64,000 bases of DNA from the NCBI GenBank assembly GCA_001939145.1, contig LSRX01001576.1, forward strand, positions 1 through 64,000, read 5' to 3'. This document shows, piece by piece, positions 1 through 10,049 of this stretch. This DNA is from Symbiodinium microadriaticum (Eukaryota > Sar > Dinophyceae > Suessiales > Symbiodiniaceae). Within the stretch, counting starts at the first letter, position 1. The number at the start of each line of letters is the position of its first letter. The notes under the pieces are model-generated. The model had not been told where the DNA came from and ran no database searches. It was given only the letters and a program-made list of their open reading frames with translations. Both the position numbers and the translations under genes were made by a program.

Positions 1-1386
1 GGTTTAGGGTTTAGGGATAGAATTTAGGGCTTGAAGGTATTAATGGGATCTCGGGTTTCCGGTTTGCTCCGATGTCAGGATTATAAGGCCTGGTGGGCCT
101 AGTGACCTCGTGGGTTGGCCTGGCCAAGCGCAGATATTCTCTGAAGCTGGCCTTGCTCTTTAATCGGACAGCTCGGGCCCCTTTATACCTTCAAAAACCT
201 GAGCTCTAAACCCTAAACCCACAAATGCCCCACAAACCATCCCTTTTGTAAGCCTTCATCTTGAGCCACCGCTTTGCCTTCTCGGCGCCGTCTCCGCCCC
301 GGCGCTGTCGGCTCCTCTGCACTTGGGCTCGGGACCTCGGAGAGTCTCGGCTGTCGAGTCCAGGTTTTTAGGGTTTCGACTCACACACTCGCAAGGCAGG
401 CATGGCTACATTTTAGGGGTTTGGGATTTGGGAGCCCAGGGCAGGGTTCTGTGGTTCCAGGTTCGGGCCACGCTCAGGCCAACAAGCTTTTCATTCATTG
501 TCCATTTTGAGCCGAGCACGGGTGGCCCATGCTTCTGGTAGCTACTGCCCGAGTAGATGCCCTCGTGTGGGGGCCAGGATTGTATACACCAGCAGCGAGA
601 CCAGACGAAGAAAATGACAGGTCGTGTGAATATTCGCCTTTGGCAAAATTCGTCAACCAATGCAAGCTGAAGAAGGGCTGTAGCCTGTAGGATCCTGTAG
701 GCCCTGTATCCTGTACAAACACTGAGGCAGGGAAGTTGGATGTGCAACATACGGACTGCGCGTCGCAGCACTGGGCGCGTTCCCGCTGAGTTACGTCATC
801 AGCGCAACTTTGTTGGCTCTTTATGAACAGCGTCGGGGGGCACAGGTAACCATGTCTAAACCCTAAACTCTATATGCGCTCGGGAGGTCGGGAACGTTCA
901 ACTCAGGGACGCCTGTACAGAGTTGAAGTTCTATGTCCTTATACTCCAGCTGCACTACATACAACGCGAACATGTAGATGCTCAGCCAAAGGCTGGACAT
1001 TTGCACGAGCAGCTGGCTTGCTGTTGTTACAGAAAACACCATCGAATACGCCGTGAGCCACGCGCAAAACAGGGCTTCGGAGCGCTTCTCCTCCTTAGCT
1101 GCCAAACATCTGCAGCCCGGCTTCTCACTTTTAATTTATTCAGTGCCCAGAGCAGAGCAGCCACAACAAAAACAAACACACGAAAGCAAAACACTGCACC
1201 TGCTGAACTTAAACAAACCCTTGTGCCGGTCTGTGAGAGTGTGCCATTCTGTCTGTCTGTGTCTCTGTGTCTCTCTCTCTCTCTTTGCTTTGCTTTGCTT
1301 TGCTTGGGGGTTGAGACGCTTCTCTCTCTCTCTCTCTCTTTCTTTCTGCAGGGGTATGGGCAAGAGGGTTGCCCCCCTTGCCCGCG

Positions 1387-1425
<39 letters not shown>

Positions 1426-2917
1426 CTCTGTGTCTGTCTGTGTGTCCGTGTTTGTGTGTCCGTGTCTCTATGTGTCTGTTGGTCTGTCACTTACGGGCAG
1501 AGCTACCTCCAGAAAGTCCAGGACGTCTTCTCGAAGGATGCCACGACGTATGCTGGCTCTGACTGCCTGCGGCGCGACAGCCACGTTTACGCTCTCACGA
1601 CTCGGACATGCCAGGCGAGGTTCTTGGTGCGAAGTCGGCGTGAAACGGGAAACGAGAACCCCCAAACGAAAAGACCAGAAGCTGACCACTAAATGCTAAG
1701 ACCCTCACCGAACAAAACCCTGCGGGGTTCCCGAGAAGGCTACGGCTACAGTGGCGCGGCAGCACTAGCAACCAACAAAGCCAAGTGAAAAGCCCAAAAG
1801 GTACAGGTAAGTAACGAAGAAGATACTCTGCCACCACAGTTGACCGGCAAGTAAAGACAGCTACGCATTTGCGGATCTACATGAGAGACCGAGTCGTACT
1901 GCTACAAAATATCCACCAAGAATCCATAAAGAACCGCCAACAACAGCTCGCGGTACGACTCGGCATTCAAACACAAAGTGATATTACATACTTCGTGCTG
2001 CAGTAGCACACGCACAAAAGCAATTACTCGTGTGTCGGCACTACGGGTAGTTCCTGTACAACTGGAGTTACTTTGAACGAATTTGGACGGCTCAGAGTGT
2101 TGCATACATCCCTGTACAGTGCTCAGAACAGGCTCAGAAGGCTTCCAAGATACGAGCGGGCAGCACTGCTGTTCCTCCTTCTGCGATCTTTTGCTGAGCA
2201 CCATGCGGCCATGCGAGCCCAGTGACTCTGCCTGCTCCTGCACGTACAGCCTCTTGCTAGTCTATGGCCCAACTTTCCAAGCTTTGTCACCTTGTTCATG
2301 CAGCAGCCTGATGCGGGGCCCATGCGTGGGAGGGCAGGCTTTCCTCTGGACGGAATCAGGTCAGGTCACTCAGGGTCATTGGCTCCGGTCGAGTCTGATC
2401 CAGTTGTGACGCACTCCCTCCCACTAGACTGCATGTCGTTGTACCGCCAGTCAAGAGGCCCTGAAAGTGCGTGTTTGCAAACTGTCTCACAGGCTGCAGT
2501 TGTGCTTCCAAAATAGCAGGCTGCGAGGACTTGGTCATTCTTTCGGAATCGTCCATCTGCTCACCAGGCATCAGCAACCAGGGGCAACTATAACTGACAT
2601 ATCTTCACATGAATGTCAGGTCGAAGGTATTTCGCTGAAGTCCAGTGTGAAGCAGAACCGGAATGAGTCCTCCTCACAGGTGCCATTTCAGCTGCGCTTG
2701 ACCAGGACATTGGTGGTCGTATCCATGGCGTCAGGCACTGGGCGAGGGTTCATGGTTTGTTTAGGGACAACCACAAAGGTAAAACATGCTGAAAGTAAAC
2801 TAAAAGGGAGGAAGGGTGGACAGACCGACGGAACCGTTCCTCATCAGCAGCATCCATCACCCAGCATCATCACCCGGGGCATGCAGCAAGCAGCAAGTCC
2901 AGCACCTGCAAAGTTTT
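1..2917. other. Non-coding stretch, no gene recognised
   Basis: The first bases carry two to three TTTAGGG telomere-type units, and scattered CCCTAAA units occur near 210 and 860. Open frames here are short, overlap on both strands and match no family I know. The longest, 923-1699 on the plus strand, owes its length to pyrimidine repeats that encode runs of Ser and Leu. I see no gene. Exons of a spliced gene cannot be excluded. Confidence 0.5.
1265..1425. repeat. CT-rich polypyrimidine tracts
   Basis: Three blocks of (CT)n lie at about 1265-1285, 1320-1345 and 1391-1424, separated by TTTGC repeats and a short unique spacer. A TGTCTGTG-rich segment follows to about 1490. A comparable set of CT blocks occurs at 58468-58687 near the other end of the window. 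Confidence 0.9.
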
Positions 2918-2958
2918 AATTCCAGTCCTGCAAAGTTATGAATTCCAGTCCTGCAAAG
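2918..2958 (-). repeat. 18-bp direct repeat near the LINE-A 3' end
   Basis: The 18-mer AATTCCAGTCCTGCAAAG occurs twice, at 2918-2935 and 2941-2958. Many LINEs end in short tandem repeats, so this may mark the 3' tail of LINE-A, just beyond the ORF4 stop at 3061. The exact element end is not visible. Confidence 0.55.
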
Positions 2959-3060
2959 ATGAAAAACAGCATCAAAGGTTTTTCAGTCCGCAAAGGAAAC
3001 AGTACTCAGTACAGCAAGAAGTTACGGAAGACCCCAGAACTTCCACCAATGGCCCTGTCC

Positions 3061-4119
3061 TCAGACCGAGCTGCTAGGCGTCCCGTGTATTACACACGGC
3101 TGCCATGCACGGTCCTCTTGGCTGTCCAATACTTCAATGACGTCCTGGTGTGGGTGTTGTTGTGCAGCCTCGACGGCTTCCTCGATACTCATCTGACGTA
3201 GCCGCACAGGGGTTTGGAAGTCGTTCATATCACACCTATAGTGAGGATTCTTGTGGTCTGGGAGGGGGAATCCTAAACTGAGGAGGTGCAGTAGTGGGGC
3301 TCGACCAAGGTTAGCCAGGTTCAGTGTGGAGAAGGCAATGAGGATCACTCGGGCAGGCGTGCGGGATTGGCTAAGTACGTGTCCAGCATGAAGGTGTCTC
3401 CGCGCGTCTAGATAGACAGGCGAGTTCAGGGGAAGTACTACTCCTGGTAACTTCCGGTCTCCAAAGTTCTTCATCACATCCCCCAACCGATCATGCACCC
3501 AAAGACCTTCGCCTTCCCCACCAGCGCTCAAGTTTACGATCATCGAGCGAAAAGGACCGTTACGTAGGTCACGATGCACTACCCCGCTACATCCTTGACG
3601 AATCACGAAAGATGTGTATTTATGTTGGGGCGCTATCGAGTAAATAAAGCGATTAACCACACAAGTGAAAAACGGGTTATCCGTACAAAGTGTAAGAATA
3701 TCAGAATTTGAACGAGGTGATGCACCGCCTACTAAGTATCGGACCCCTCCCCCTTCTCCTGCAGCACTTCTTCGCAACCCTGAAACGGGCATCATTGCAA
3801 AGAGCTCGAGAATTTCATCCCTAACAGGATGCTGTTCTCTCTGCAGCATACGAGCTGCCATCACTTCGATTGGTCGAAGCAACAGGCTCTCCGTGAACCC
3901 GAAATCCGGATCCTGTGGCCTCAGTCTCGGAGTAAAAGGGTTTCGGATACTCGATTCGTCCCAAGCTTCCTCCGAATCTGAATCCAGAACTGTCACTCTG
4001 GACGAATTTGGCACTGCTTGCGTGCCTGGGCTGTCCTTAGTGTCATCCGAATCATCAACATGCACCTCGTCATCTCCTGCTACGTCAATGGTGTCGCTTG
4101 CTGGCTTGAGGGTCCACAT
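3061..4119 (-). CDS. LINE-A ORF4: 2-oxoglutarate/Fe(II) dioxygenase-like protein
   Basis: 352 residues from the ATG at 4119. The N-terminus is acidic and Ser-rich. The conserved block starts with PIEVMAARMLQRE (about 83) and YLVGGASPRSNSD (about 129). The core has VHRDLRNG (H182, D184, N187), EGEGLWVHDRLGDV (GLWV 205-208), RRHLHAGH (H244, A245) and TPARVILIAFS (R257). HxD, a distal His and a following Arg are the iron- and 2-oxoglutarate-binding set of double-stranded beta-helix dioxygenases. HxDxxN and HA before the Arg strand are reminiscent of TET/JBP nucleic-acid base oxidases. The same domain occurs in LINE-B (28526-29490) and inside the copia polyprotein (48500-48975). The substrate is unknown, and oxidation of a nucleic acid base is inference. 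Confidence 0.7.
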   Translation of the reverse strand: MWTLKPASDTIDVAGDDEVHVDDSDDTKDSPGTQAVPNSSRVTVLDSDSEEAWDESSIRNPFTPRLRPQDPDFGFTESLLLRPIEVMAARMLQREQHPVRDEILELFAMMPVSGLRRSAAGEGGGVRYLVGGASPRSNSDILTLCTDNPFFTCVVNRFIYSIAPQHKYTSFVIRQGCSGVVHRDLRNGPFRSMIVNLSAGGEGEGLWVHDRLGDVMKNFGDRKLPGVVLPLNSPVYLDARRHLHAGHVLSQSRTPARVILIAFSTLNLANLGRAPLLHLLSLGFPLPDHKNPHYRCDMNDFQTPVRLRQMSIEEAVEAAQQHPHQDVIEVLDSQEDRAWQPCVIHGTPSSSV

Positions 4120-4143
4120 GTCGAAGGACTGGGTCAGCTTTGC

Positions 4144-4599
4144 CTACTCATAGAGCCCCTCAATCCGCGCCGGCCGGAGCAAAATCTGCCACGTAGGAAG
4201 GTGTAACCCAAAGTGTTCCCAAATAAGACACTCAGAACAGGCATCAAAACGACAAGTAATATCCCTAAAAAGAAAATCAATGAAGCTACGATCCTCTTCC
4301 GTTGCTTCGGGGAAGTGGTCAATCCTAGCAGTGGGAGGATAGGGCCTGAGGACATGACGTAGGCTCCTAAAATACTGCTGAAGGTCGTAGTTCCGAACAT
4401 AAAACCATCTCCAAGAAACCTGCATCCCTCGAAGGTAATCCCACATCATGGTTGCTAGACAACTGGCTATGTGATGGGGAACTGTATCAAGGATATCGTC
4501 AAGTTCTTGGGATTCAAAGGGCCTGAACTCCGAGAGATGGTCAGGGAGTGCGATATCAAGGGTCCATCCAATTGACTCATCCGACGACTGAGTGGACAT
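4144..4599 (-). CDS. LINE-A ORF4, N-terminal part
   Basis: A 151-codon ATG frame ending at TAG (4144-4146). The same frame remains open on the far side of the TAG for eight codons to the ATG at 4119 and on through the dioxygenase-like part, so the two were probably one ORF of about 512 codons broken by a single nonsense change. The protein is rich in aromatic residues (WRWFYVRNYDLQQYF) and has one CSEC pair. I recognise no family. LINE-B has no clear match to this part. The TAG is followed by GCA, not a known readthrough context, so mutation is more likely than programmed recoding. Confidence 0.6.
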   Translation of the reverse strand: MSTQSSDESIGWTLDIALPDHLSEFRPFESQELDDILDTVPHHIASCLATMMWDYLRGMQVSWRWFYVRNYDLQQYFRSLRHVLRPYPPTARIDHFPEATEEDRSFIDFLFRDITCRFDACSECLIWEHFGLHLPTWQILLRPARIEGLYE

Positions 4600-5087
4600 C
4601 CTGGTTCGGGGGGTCTACAAATGCTGGTGGGCTCGATTGCTTCAAAGTTCAGATTCGCAGCGGCAGACCCTAGACATGTTCCTTGCTAACGGACAGAACG
4701 GACTGCAGGTCAGAGCACGAACTGCTGGAAGCAACGGTTCCGTTTTCCACGAACATCAGTCCCATCTGTCATGCAAAGGTTGGGGTCGTGCAGGGAACTT
4801 TATGAGAAGGCCCGCAGCTCTTCAAGTGCAGCTCCCTGCAAAAACCTCGTGTCTCTGATCAAGGTGAGCTAAAGACACCATTCTTACTGACCAAAGTCAC
4901 CGGAGCTAACAACAAACTAGAAAGGTAGGGCAAGGGTGACAGTGCTCAGGTCAGTACAGTACAAAGGCAAGGAAGGAAAACAGTCCAGCACAGTGCTCGA
5001 GCAAGTATGAATTCAAGGGCAGAGTTGCATGCAAAATCAGCCTCATCTGATGAAGGGGCCCAGGAAACAAACACAGAACACCCTAAA

Positions 5088-6412
5088 TCACCTTAAGGGG
5101 ATGTGCAAAGACCTTCCGTCAGGGCTGATTGTGATGCTGGGCTCTGCCGGAATGGCATTCTGTAGGCTCAGGCTTCTTGCTGAGACCGCGGCTTCATACG
5201 AGGGTGCCGGCCCGGGTAACGGCGCCGCAAAATGCGGTGCCCGGTATTGTGGGGCTGCTGCCGGAACCGGCCTTTCACACATCTCACGGATACTGCGAAC
5301 CTCCTCAGATGTGGTACTCGCCGACTGTTTGACTTCCGCCAGCTCCGTCTGGACGAAATGTAAGGCAGCCAAAACTTCCGACCCCAGGCTATCAATTTTC
5401 TTGTCGAAGCTCTGGTTTGTCTGATAATCACAGTTAGTGATTTTCTCCAGCGTCTTCTGTATACCCCCCACAAGCTTGTTTTCCACTGCTCCTAAGCGTT
5501 GCTCCAGGTTGTGGTAGTTCTCGCGGGCAAGCTGCTGGGTCTCGTCGAAGTTGGCCCGCATATTGCCACAAACCTTAGCAAAGCTCGTGGAAAACTCCTT
5601 GTAGTGGCTGTCCTGGGATTTCTGCATGGAAGTAACGTTGGCATGCAGAGGCCCAATCTTCTCGGACATGATGCCGAGGATCTTCTCGATGGCTTCCAGT
5701 CGGGTCGCCAACCCCTGGATGTCTGCCCTCGTCTCTTGTAGATTCTTGAACATCACCTGTGCCGTCACCTGTGGTGTTGCCGGGGTGGTGGCTTTCGGGC
5801 CCCCAACTGCCTTCGCCGGAGTCGCCGCCGGCGTCGTCGTGGTTGAAGTCGTTGTCGGATCCGGCGCTTTCTGCGCCCCATCGGCGGGCTGCTGTGGTTT
5901 GTCATCAGCCTTGGTAGCCACCGTCACCTCCTTCTTTGCAGGTGGGTCGACCTCCACAGGTTTCGAGGTCTCCTTGGGTCCAAAACTCTGCGGCTTGGTA
6001 GTAGGAGACTTTGGAATCTGTGCCTGGTCGCTCTCCCCTTTAGAGATGGGCTCTTTAGCTGCGGACTCCTTCGTAGTCCACCGTCCAGTTCTCGGAGGAT
6101 CCGAGCCAGTTCCGTCAGGATGTGAGGGTTCTGGCTGCTGGCCTCCTTCCGCTAACTTGGAGGTGCTCGCTGCCGAAGTTGTGGTCTTACTGGGGACATG
6201 AAGAGCCACTTGGCAAACAGCATCAACAACACTGTAGCCAGCACTGTCCACAGTTGATCCGGAACTGCTGAAATCAGCGATTGGATCAAAATCATCACCT
6301 CTGGTTTGGGTGTTGCTGTACTCGGCGATGTCACTTCGTGGTGGGTTTTCTGTGTTCCCACCTGAGGCCACTCTGTAGCTCCTGGGCCTGCCATGGTTTC
6401 CGGATGAGCCAT
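5088..6412 (-). CDS. LINE-A ORF3: single membrane segment and coiled-coil protein
   Basis: The ATG at 6412 opens a frame with a hydrophobic segment, LWTVLATVLLMLFAKWLFM, ending at 6152. The long coil-bearing frame (6371-5088) overlaps it in another phase, so a frame change between about 6371 and 6190 is needed to join them. In LINE-B the equivalent membrane segment and coil start share one frame. After the membrane segment comes a Thr/Pro/Ala/Lys-rich linker, then a coiled-coil region starting near MFKNLQETRADIQGLATRLE, a motif DYQTNQSFDKKIDSLG shared with LINE-B (DQTNETDDKVRTGFD), and a Pro/Ala-rich tail. No family is recognised. The layout resembles a membrane-anchored fibrous protein, and its role in the element is unknown. 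Confidence 0.65.
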
Positions 6413-6498
6413 GGCTGCACTGGGGAATCTATGAGTTCCTCGTAGAGTTTGTGCACAAACTGACTTCGGTCACACTGCAAGCTATGAGCTGAACGACC

Positions 6499-6528
6499 AA
6501 TATTCTGCCCGTCCTGCCCCCCCCCCCC
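6499..6528 (-). promoter_or_regulatory. Conserved poly-G intercistronic motif, LINE-A copy
   Basis: On the coding strand a run of 12 G is followed by CAGGACGGGCAGAATATT. It sits 30 bases after the ORF2 stop and about 90 bases before the ORF3 ATG. LINE-B has 10 G followed by CAGGACGGCCAGAATATT at the same place (31343-31370), although the surrounding spacer is otherwise not alignable by eye. The contrast suggests constraint. It could act in reinitiation, as a structured (G-quadruplex-like) element, as a trans-splicing signal for a separate ORF3 message, or as an internal promoter. The sequence does not decide among these. Confidence 0.65.
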
Positions 6529-6557
6529 TCTCCTAGGACATGAAGAATACCTGCTTT

Positions 6558-9500
6558 TCAGAGGCTAGTCGGGGCGTGAGAGTAGTATCGGGCCGTGGCG
6601 TAGTCGCAGGTCCTGATCAAAAACTTGTAGTTGCCAGGGAACGGTCCTAAGGTGGCAGGCAGTTGTTCCTCGATCCACGCTGGGGGCTTGCGGGGTTGTA
6701 GATGGCAAAATTGTAGAAAATCTATCTCAATCTCTCTTCGTTCGAGCGAGTGAACCTGGCTCAAAGATGTCAGGGGCACCTGGTGACAGAAAACATGGGA
6801 CGCAAAGGCTTCCAGGGGCAAAAGGCAACATGCTTGGTTGTCTTGTAACTCTGGGCAACAACTCCACAAAGTATGTAAGGTGTCCCACAGAGTCAGCCGT
6901 CGGCTGAGCATATCCTGGGTGCTACACAGCTGTTGTAGGTGGCATGGTTTGCGGCTTATATTCTTGGGTGGGATCAGAGTGACACTTGTCCCTTCATCCA
7001 TGAGCATGCACCAGACTGTCCAGCAGCTACGGCTAGGCGACATGACCTGAACGTGCTGGAGTTCTCGACTATACGGCTCCTCCGGGAAAACTCTAGCCGG
7101 CCTGAGAATCGCGAGAGAACTTCCCACAATAAGAAGCTGTCTATCATGCAGGTAGTTATCAGGCATTCTGGCGATGTCCGATCCTCCGTATCCCCATTTG
7201 CGCAGCCATTGGGGCAGAACTTGTAACCAGCTTTCTCTATCTTGTGCCAGGCTTTCTATATCCGGAAAAGGCGAGTCTCCTCGGAGCACGTTCCATGCCA
7301 ACTGGAGTTTTCTAGGTAGGAAGTCTTGCAGGCAGGAAGCAGCGACCCTACCCGAAAGGACCCGAAAGGACGAACACTTGTTAAGCAAATGCCTGAGGGT
7401 TAGACTCTGTCTGGACCTAAGTGCATGACCCCAAAACGTCCAAAGCCTGGAGAGCCAGACCTGTCCCCAGCGTTGTGAGCTCAGCACTTCGCATATAACT
7501 TTCACTGTCCTCCGCCTCGTAATTGTGTTGACTAGGAAAGGCTGTAACGGATCGAACTGGATCTTCAGTAGGCTAAGAAGCAGAGTGTGTTTGAAAGCCT
7601 CCAAGCTACGTAGGGACTTCCTGCTGGGAAAAACCGCGGGAGAACACCAGGCCCACTTGGAGGTGATGTAGGTTTGAAACAATGCCAATTTTTCTGAAAC
7701 TGGGGTTTCTGGGTGGTCAAAGAGTCTTCTCAGCCCAAAGAAAGCCGCGGAGACCTTAGCCAAAGAAACACCAAGCTGTCCCAAAGGATTACTCTTGTAA
7801 GCCAGAGGCACTCCAAGGTACACGAGGCTAGGTGCTCCCTGAAGAGGTTGGGACGCGCCAGTCCCCCAGATTCCAGGGGTGACTCCATCCTCTCCGTCGA
7901 GTACTGAGCACTTGGCCAGGTTTAGGTGAAGGCCTATGCTTCGAAGAGTGACCTGAAGCGATCTCAGTTTCTTTTGCATTTCAGCAGACGTTGGGGCGAA
8001 CAACAAAATGTCGTCAGCAAAGAGCAAAGCATGTGGGAGGCAGAACCGTTTGAAGGTGTTGTTCTCTTCTCTGATCCATCTTTCAAGGAGCCCTCCTACA
8101 AAGTAGTCAAGCACCCTCGACAACAAGTCTGCACTGAACGATGTTCCCTGCAACACTCCGCGGTGCAGCTTTTGTGCCCAGGACCTGGATCCTATCTGCA
8201 TCTGAACACTGGTGTTACAACACATTTGCCAGAGGGCCAATGCCTCCTGACTAGGCGAGGCGTCCACTAAGTATCTCCAGATAGCATGGTGACTTACTGT
8301 GTCGAATGCCTGGCTTATGTCCAGCTTGGCAACTAGAAGTTGCTTCCCTGTTGCTTGACGATGAATCTTAAGGGCTGCCTGTGCTGCCGTGATTGCCTCC
8401 AGAGCCTGAGTACCAGGTCGGCAGGCATGCTGTCCTGCTCTGTAATCCGGCAGGGATGAGCGTAGCCTGTTGATCAGAATCTTGCTATACAACTTACCAA
8501 GGCACGGCGTCAGACTGATAGGCCTGAGATCTTTGACCTTACTCGGTCTGGGTACCTTGGGGAGGAAACAGATCTTACCCACCAACCAATCCTTCGGTAT
8601 GGGAGACTCCCTTTTGAGGATTCTTGTGAAGAAAGCTGCCAACTTGCCTTCTTCGTCAGCACGATGGTACGCGAGAATAGCACTATAGCATACGGAGTCA
8701 AGTCCCGAGGCTGTTGACGGCTTGGTTTTTGAGAGAGCATCCGACACTTCTTGTGGGGTGATTACCGGCGCTTCCGCTTGTTGATGCCTTTCAAGGAGGG
8801 CCTTTTCTTGGTCCTGAGATACCGCAGGCTCTCCTACCGGTCTAGAGTACTTAGCCTCGTAGAACGCATGGAAAGCGTCAAAAGCTGCATCCTCTCCCCC
8901 AAGGCGCTCAATTAGACTACCATCTGAATGAGTTTGGCTCGCACTTCTCCTAAGATGGGCGATGGCTCCCCTGTCTCCTGAGCGCGCTGCCTGCAGTAGA
9001 TCCAGCTTATGCTTCTTCTGGGACTCCGTTCTGGATTTAGCAACCTCCGATACTAATCTAGCACGTTCCTGTGGGTCTGTGGCAAGTTTGCGTAGTCGGA
9101 TTAGTTCCAAGACCTCTGGCGGATCCTTGTACCTCCTATTTGGAAGTCTGGCACCATGCAGACGGCAAACCTTTGCAAAGGAGTCCTGATCAAAGGATTG
9201 CTGAGGGTCTCGAGCCAAGGCTTGAAGGGGTGCTTCGGGTACTGACCATCTACCGCAACCATGCCGGGGCCTTCGGGGTCTCATCCTTAATCCAACTCTG
9301 CCTGTGAAAGCCACAACAAGGGGGTTGTGATCCGAAGGAAGAGCAGTTCTCAAGTCAGGGCGGAGATGGGCAAGGGTTTCAGTCATGGGCCATCGAAACA
9401 TGAACCAATCTATTGTGCTGAATTCTCCCCTGGCTTCCCAAGTAGGCCCCACATGCAGATTGAATTCCAGACCTCGGTGGTGGGCAAGGAATTGAAGGCG

Positions 9501-10046
9501 AGACAGTGCTGGAAAGGATGGATTTGAATTCAGTGGATTCTGATTTGCATCGAAACCTAAAAGGACAACATCATGGACCCTCGCAGTTGCCAGAATCTCA
9601 TCCAGACGCGCCAGGCTAGTTAGCCAACAATCCTCCGAGTCAGGGCGCTGCTGGTGGGGCAAATGGGCTGTACCAAACCAACAGGACCTGCCAAGTGCTT
9701 TGGCTTGCAACACTAACCCGGTTCCAAACAGGCAGGCCAAGACTTGGATCTCAAGATCCTCCCGTAGTAGAATAGCCACACATCTGTGCGACTGCGGTGC
9801 CTGATAGATGTATGCTTTATAAGAGACGCCCGAAATGTCAATAAATTCAAGAATCGATTCCCCTTCGGGAAGATGCGAAAAGCCTCCAACTTCCTGAAGG
9901 CAGAGGAGGTCAAAGGGATCCTCCACTCTGTCCAACAAATTTTTGAGGGCTGAAAGGTGTTTGCCATGCAAATTCCAAGTAACGGGAATGAATTCTTTAA
10001 TACAGCTTGCATGTTGCTTCGGCTTGCTCCTGCAGTGGTGCGCTAG
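6558..10046 (-). CDS. LINE-A ORF2: AP-type endonuclease and reverse transcriptase
   Basis: The frame opens directly after the ORF1 UGA and has no upstream ATG before TWNLHGK, the first endonuclease motif. It is therefore probably translated as a fusion by readthrough. Counting from the Leu codon at 9971, endonuclease motifs are CLQEVGG (E27), FDANQNP (about 140), STIDWF (D188) and SDHNPL (D214, H215). The reverse transcriptase follows with FLPKVPRPSKVKDLRPIS (about 469-486), KLDISQAFDTV (D551), GVLQGTSFSADL and the catalytic FADD (651-654). A region of about 400 residues follows, with RRRTVKVICEV and tryptophans, in which I find no RNase H motifs. The product nicks target DNA and copies element RNA at the nick. 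Family membership is firm, and the initiation mode is inferred. Confidence 0.92.
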   Translation of the reverse strand, partial: LAHHCRSKPKQHASCIKEFIPVTWNLHGKHLSALKNLLDRVEDPFDLLCLQEVGGFSHLPEGESILEFIDISGVSYKAYIYQAPQSHRCVAILLREDLEIQVLACLFGTGLVLQAKALGRSCWFGTAHLPHQQRPDSEDCWLTSLARLDEILATARVHDVVLLGFDANQNPLNSNPSFPALSRLQFLAHHRGLEFNLHVGPTWEARGEFSTIDWFMFRWPMTETLAHLRPDLRTALPSDHNPLVVAFTGRVGLRMRPRRPRHGCGRWSVPEAPLQALARDPQQSFDQDSFAKVCRLHGARLPNRRYKDPPEVLELIRLRKLATDPQERARLVSEVAKSRTESQKKHKLDLLQAARSGDRGAIAHLRRSASQTHSDGSLIERLGGEDAAFDAFHAFYEAKYSRPVGEPAVSQDQEKALLERHQQAEAPVITPQEVSDALSKTKPSTASGLDSVCYSAILAYHRADEEGKLAAFFTRILKRESPIPKDWLVGKICFLPKVPRPSKVKDLRPISLTPCLGKLYSKILINRLRSSLPDYRAGQHACRPGTQALEAITAAQAALKIHRQATGKQLLVAKLDISQAFDTVSHHAIWRYLVDASPSQEALALWQMCCNTSVQMQIGSRSWAQKLHRGVLQGTSFSADLLSRVLDYFVGGLLERWIREENNTFKRFCLPHALLFADDILLFAPTSAEMQKKLRSLQVTLRSIGLHLNLAKCSVLDGEDGVTPGIWGTGASQPLQGAPSLVYLGVPLAYKSNPLGQLGVSLAKVSAAFFGLRRLFDHPETPVSEKLALFQTYITSKWAWCSPAVFPSRKSLRSLEAFKHTLLLSLLKIQFDPLQPFLVNTITRRRTVKVICEVLSSQRWGQVWLSRLWTFWGHALRSRQSLTLRHLLNKCSSFRVLSGRVAASCLQDFLPRKLQLAWNVLRGDSPFPDIESLAQDRESWLQVLPQWLRKWGYGGSDIARMPDNYLHDRQLLIVGSSLAILRPARVFPEEPYSRELQHVQVMSPSRSCWTVWCMLMDEGTSVTLIPPKNISRKPCHLQQLCSTQDMLSRRLTLWDTLHTLWSCCPELQDNQACCLLPLEAFASHVFCHQVPLTSLSQVHSLERREIEIDFLQFCHLQPRKPPAWIEEQLPATLGPFPGNYKFLIRTCDYATARYYSHAPTSL

Positions 10047-10049
10047 TCA
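10041..10049 (-). promoter_or_regulatory. Candidate stop-codon readthrough site UGA-CUA-G between ORF1 and ORF2
   Basis: On the minus strand the ORF1 frame ends GAT TGA CTA GCG. The frame is unbroken before TGA and stays open for more than 1160 codons after it, into the endonuclease. UGA followed by CUAG is the well known high-efficiency readthrough context of alphaviruses and several cellular mRNAs. LINE-B has UGA-CUA-C at the same junction (36611-36617). Conservation of stop, following codon and frame in two diverged elements supports a programmed site that makes a small amount of ORF1-ORF2 fusion. Readthrough itself is not shown. Confidence 0.6.

Noticed and set aside
1-20. A true chromosome end
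   Set aside because: Only two to three TTTAGGG units are present, and the same units occur inside the window many times, so nothing shows a terminal telomere.
481-515. Spliced-leader-like CCATTTTGAGCCGAG
   Set aside because: Only the first half matches the leader and no gene follows.
923-1699. 258-codon plus-strand frame
   Set aside because: Its length comes from CT and TG repeats that encode Leu/Ser/Cys/Val runs; several overlapping frames on both strands do the same.
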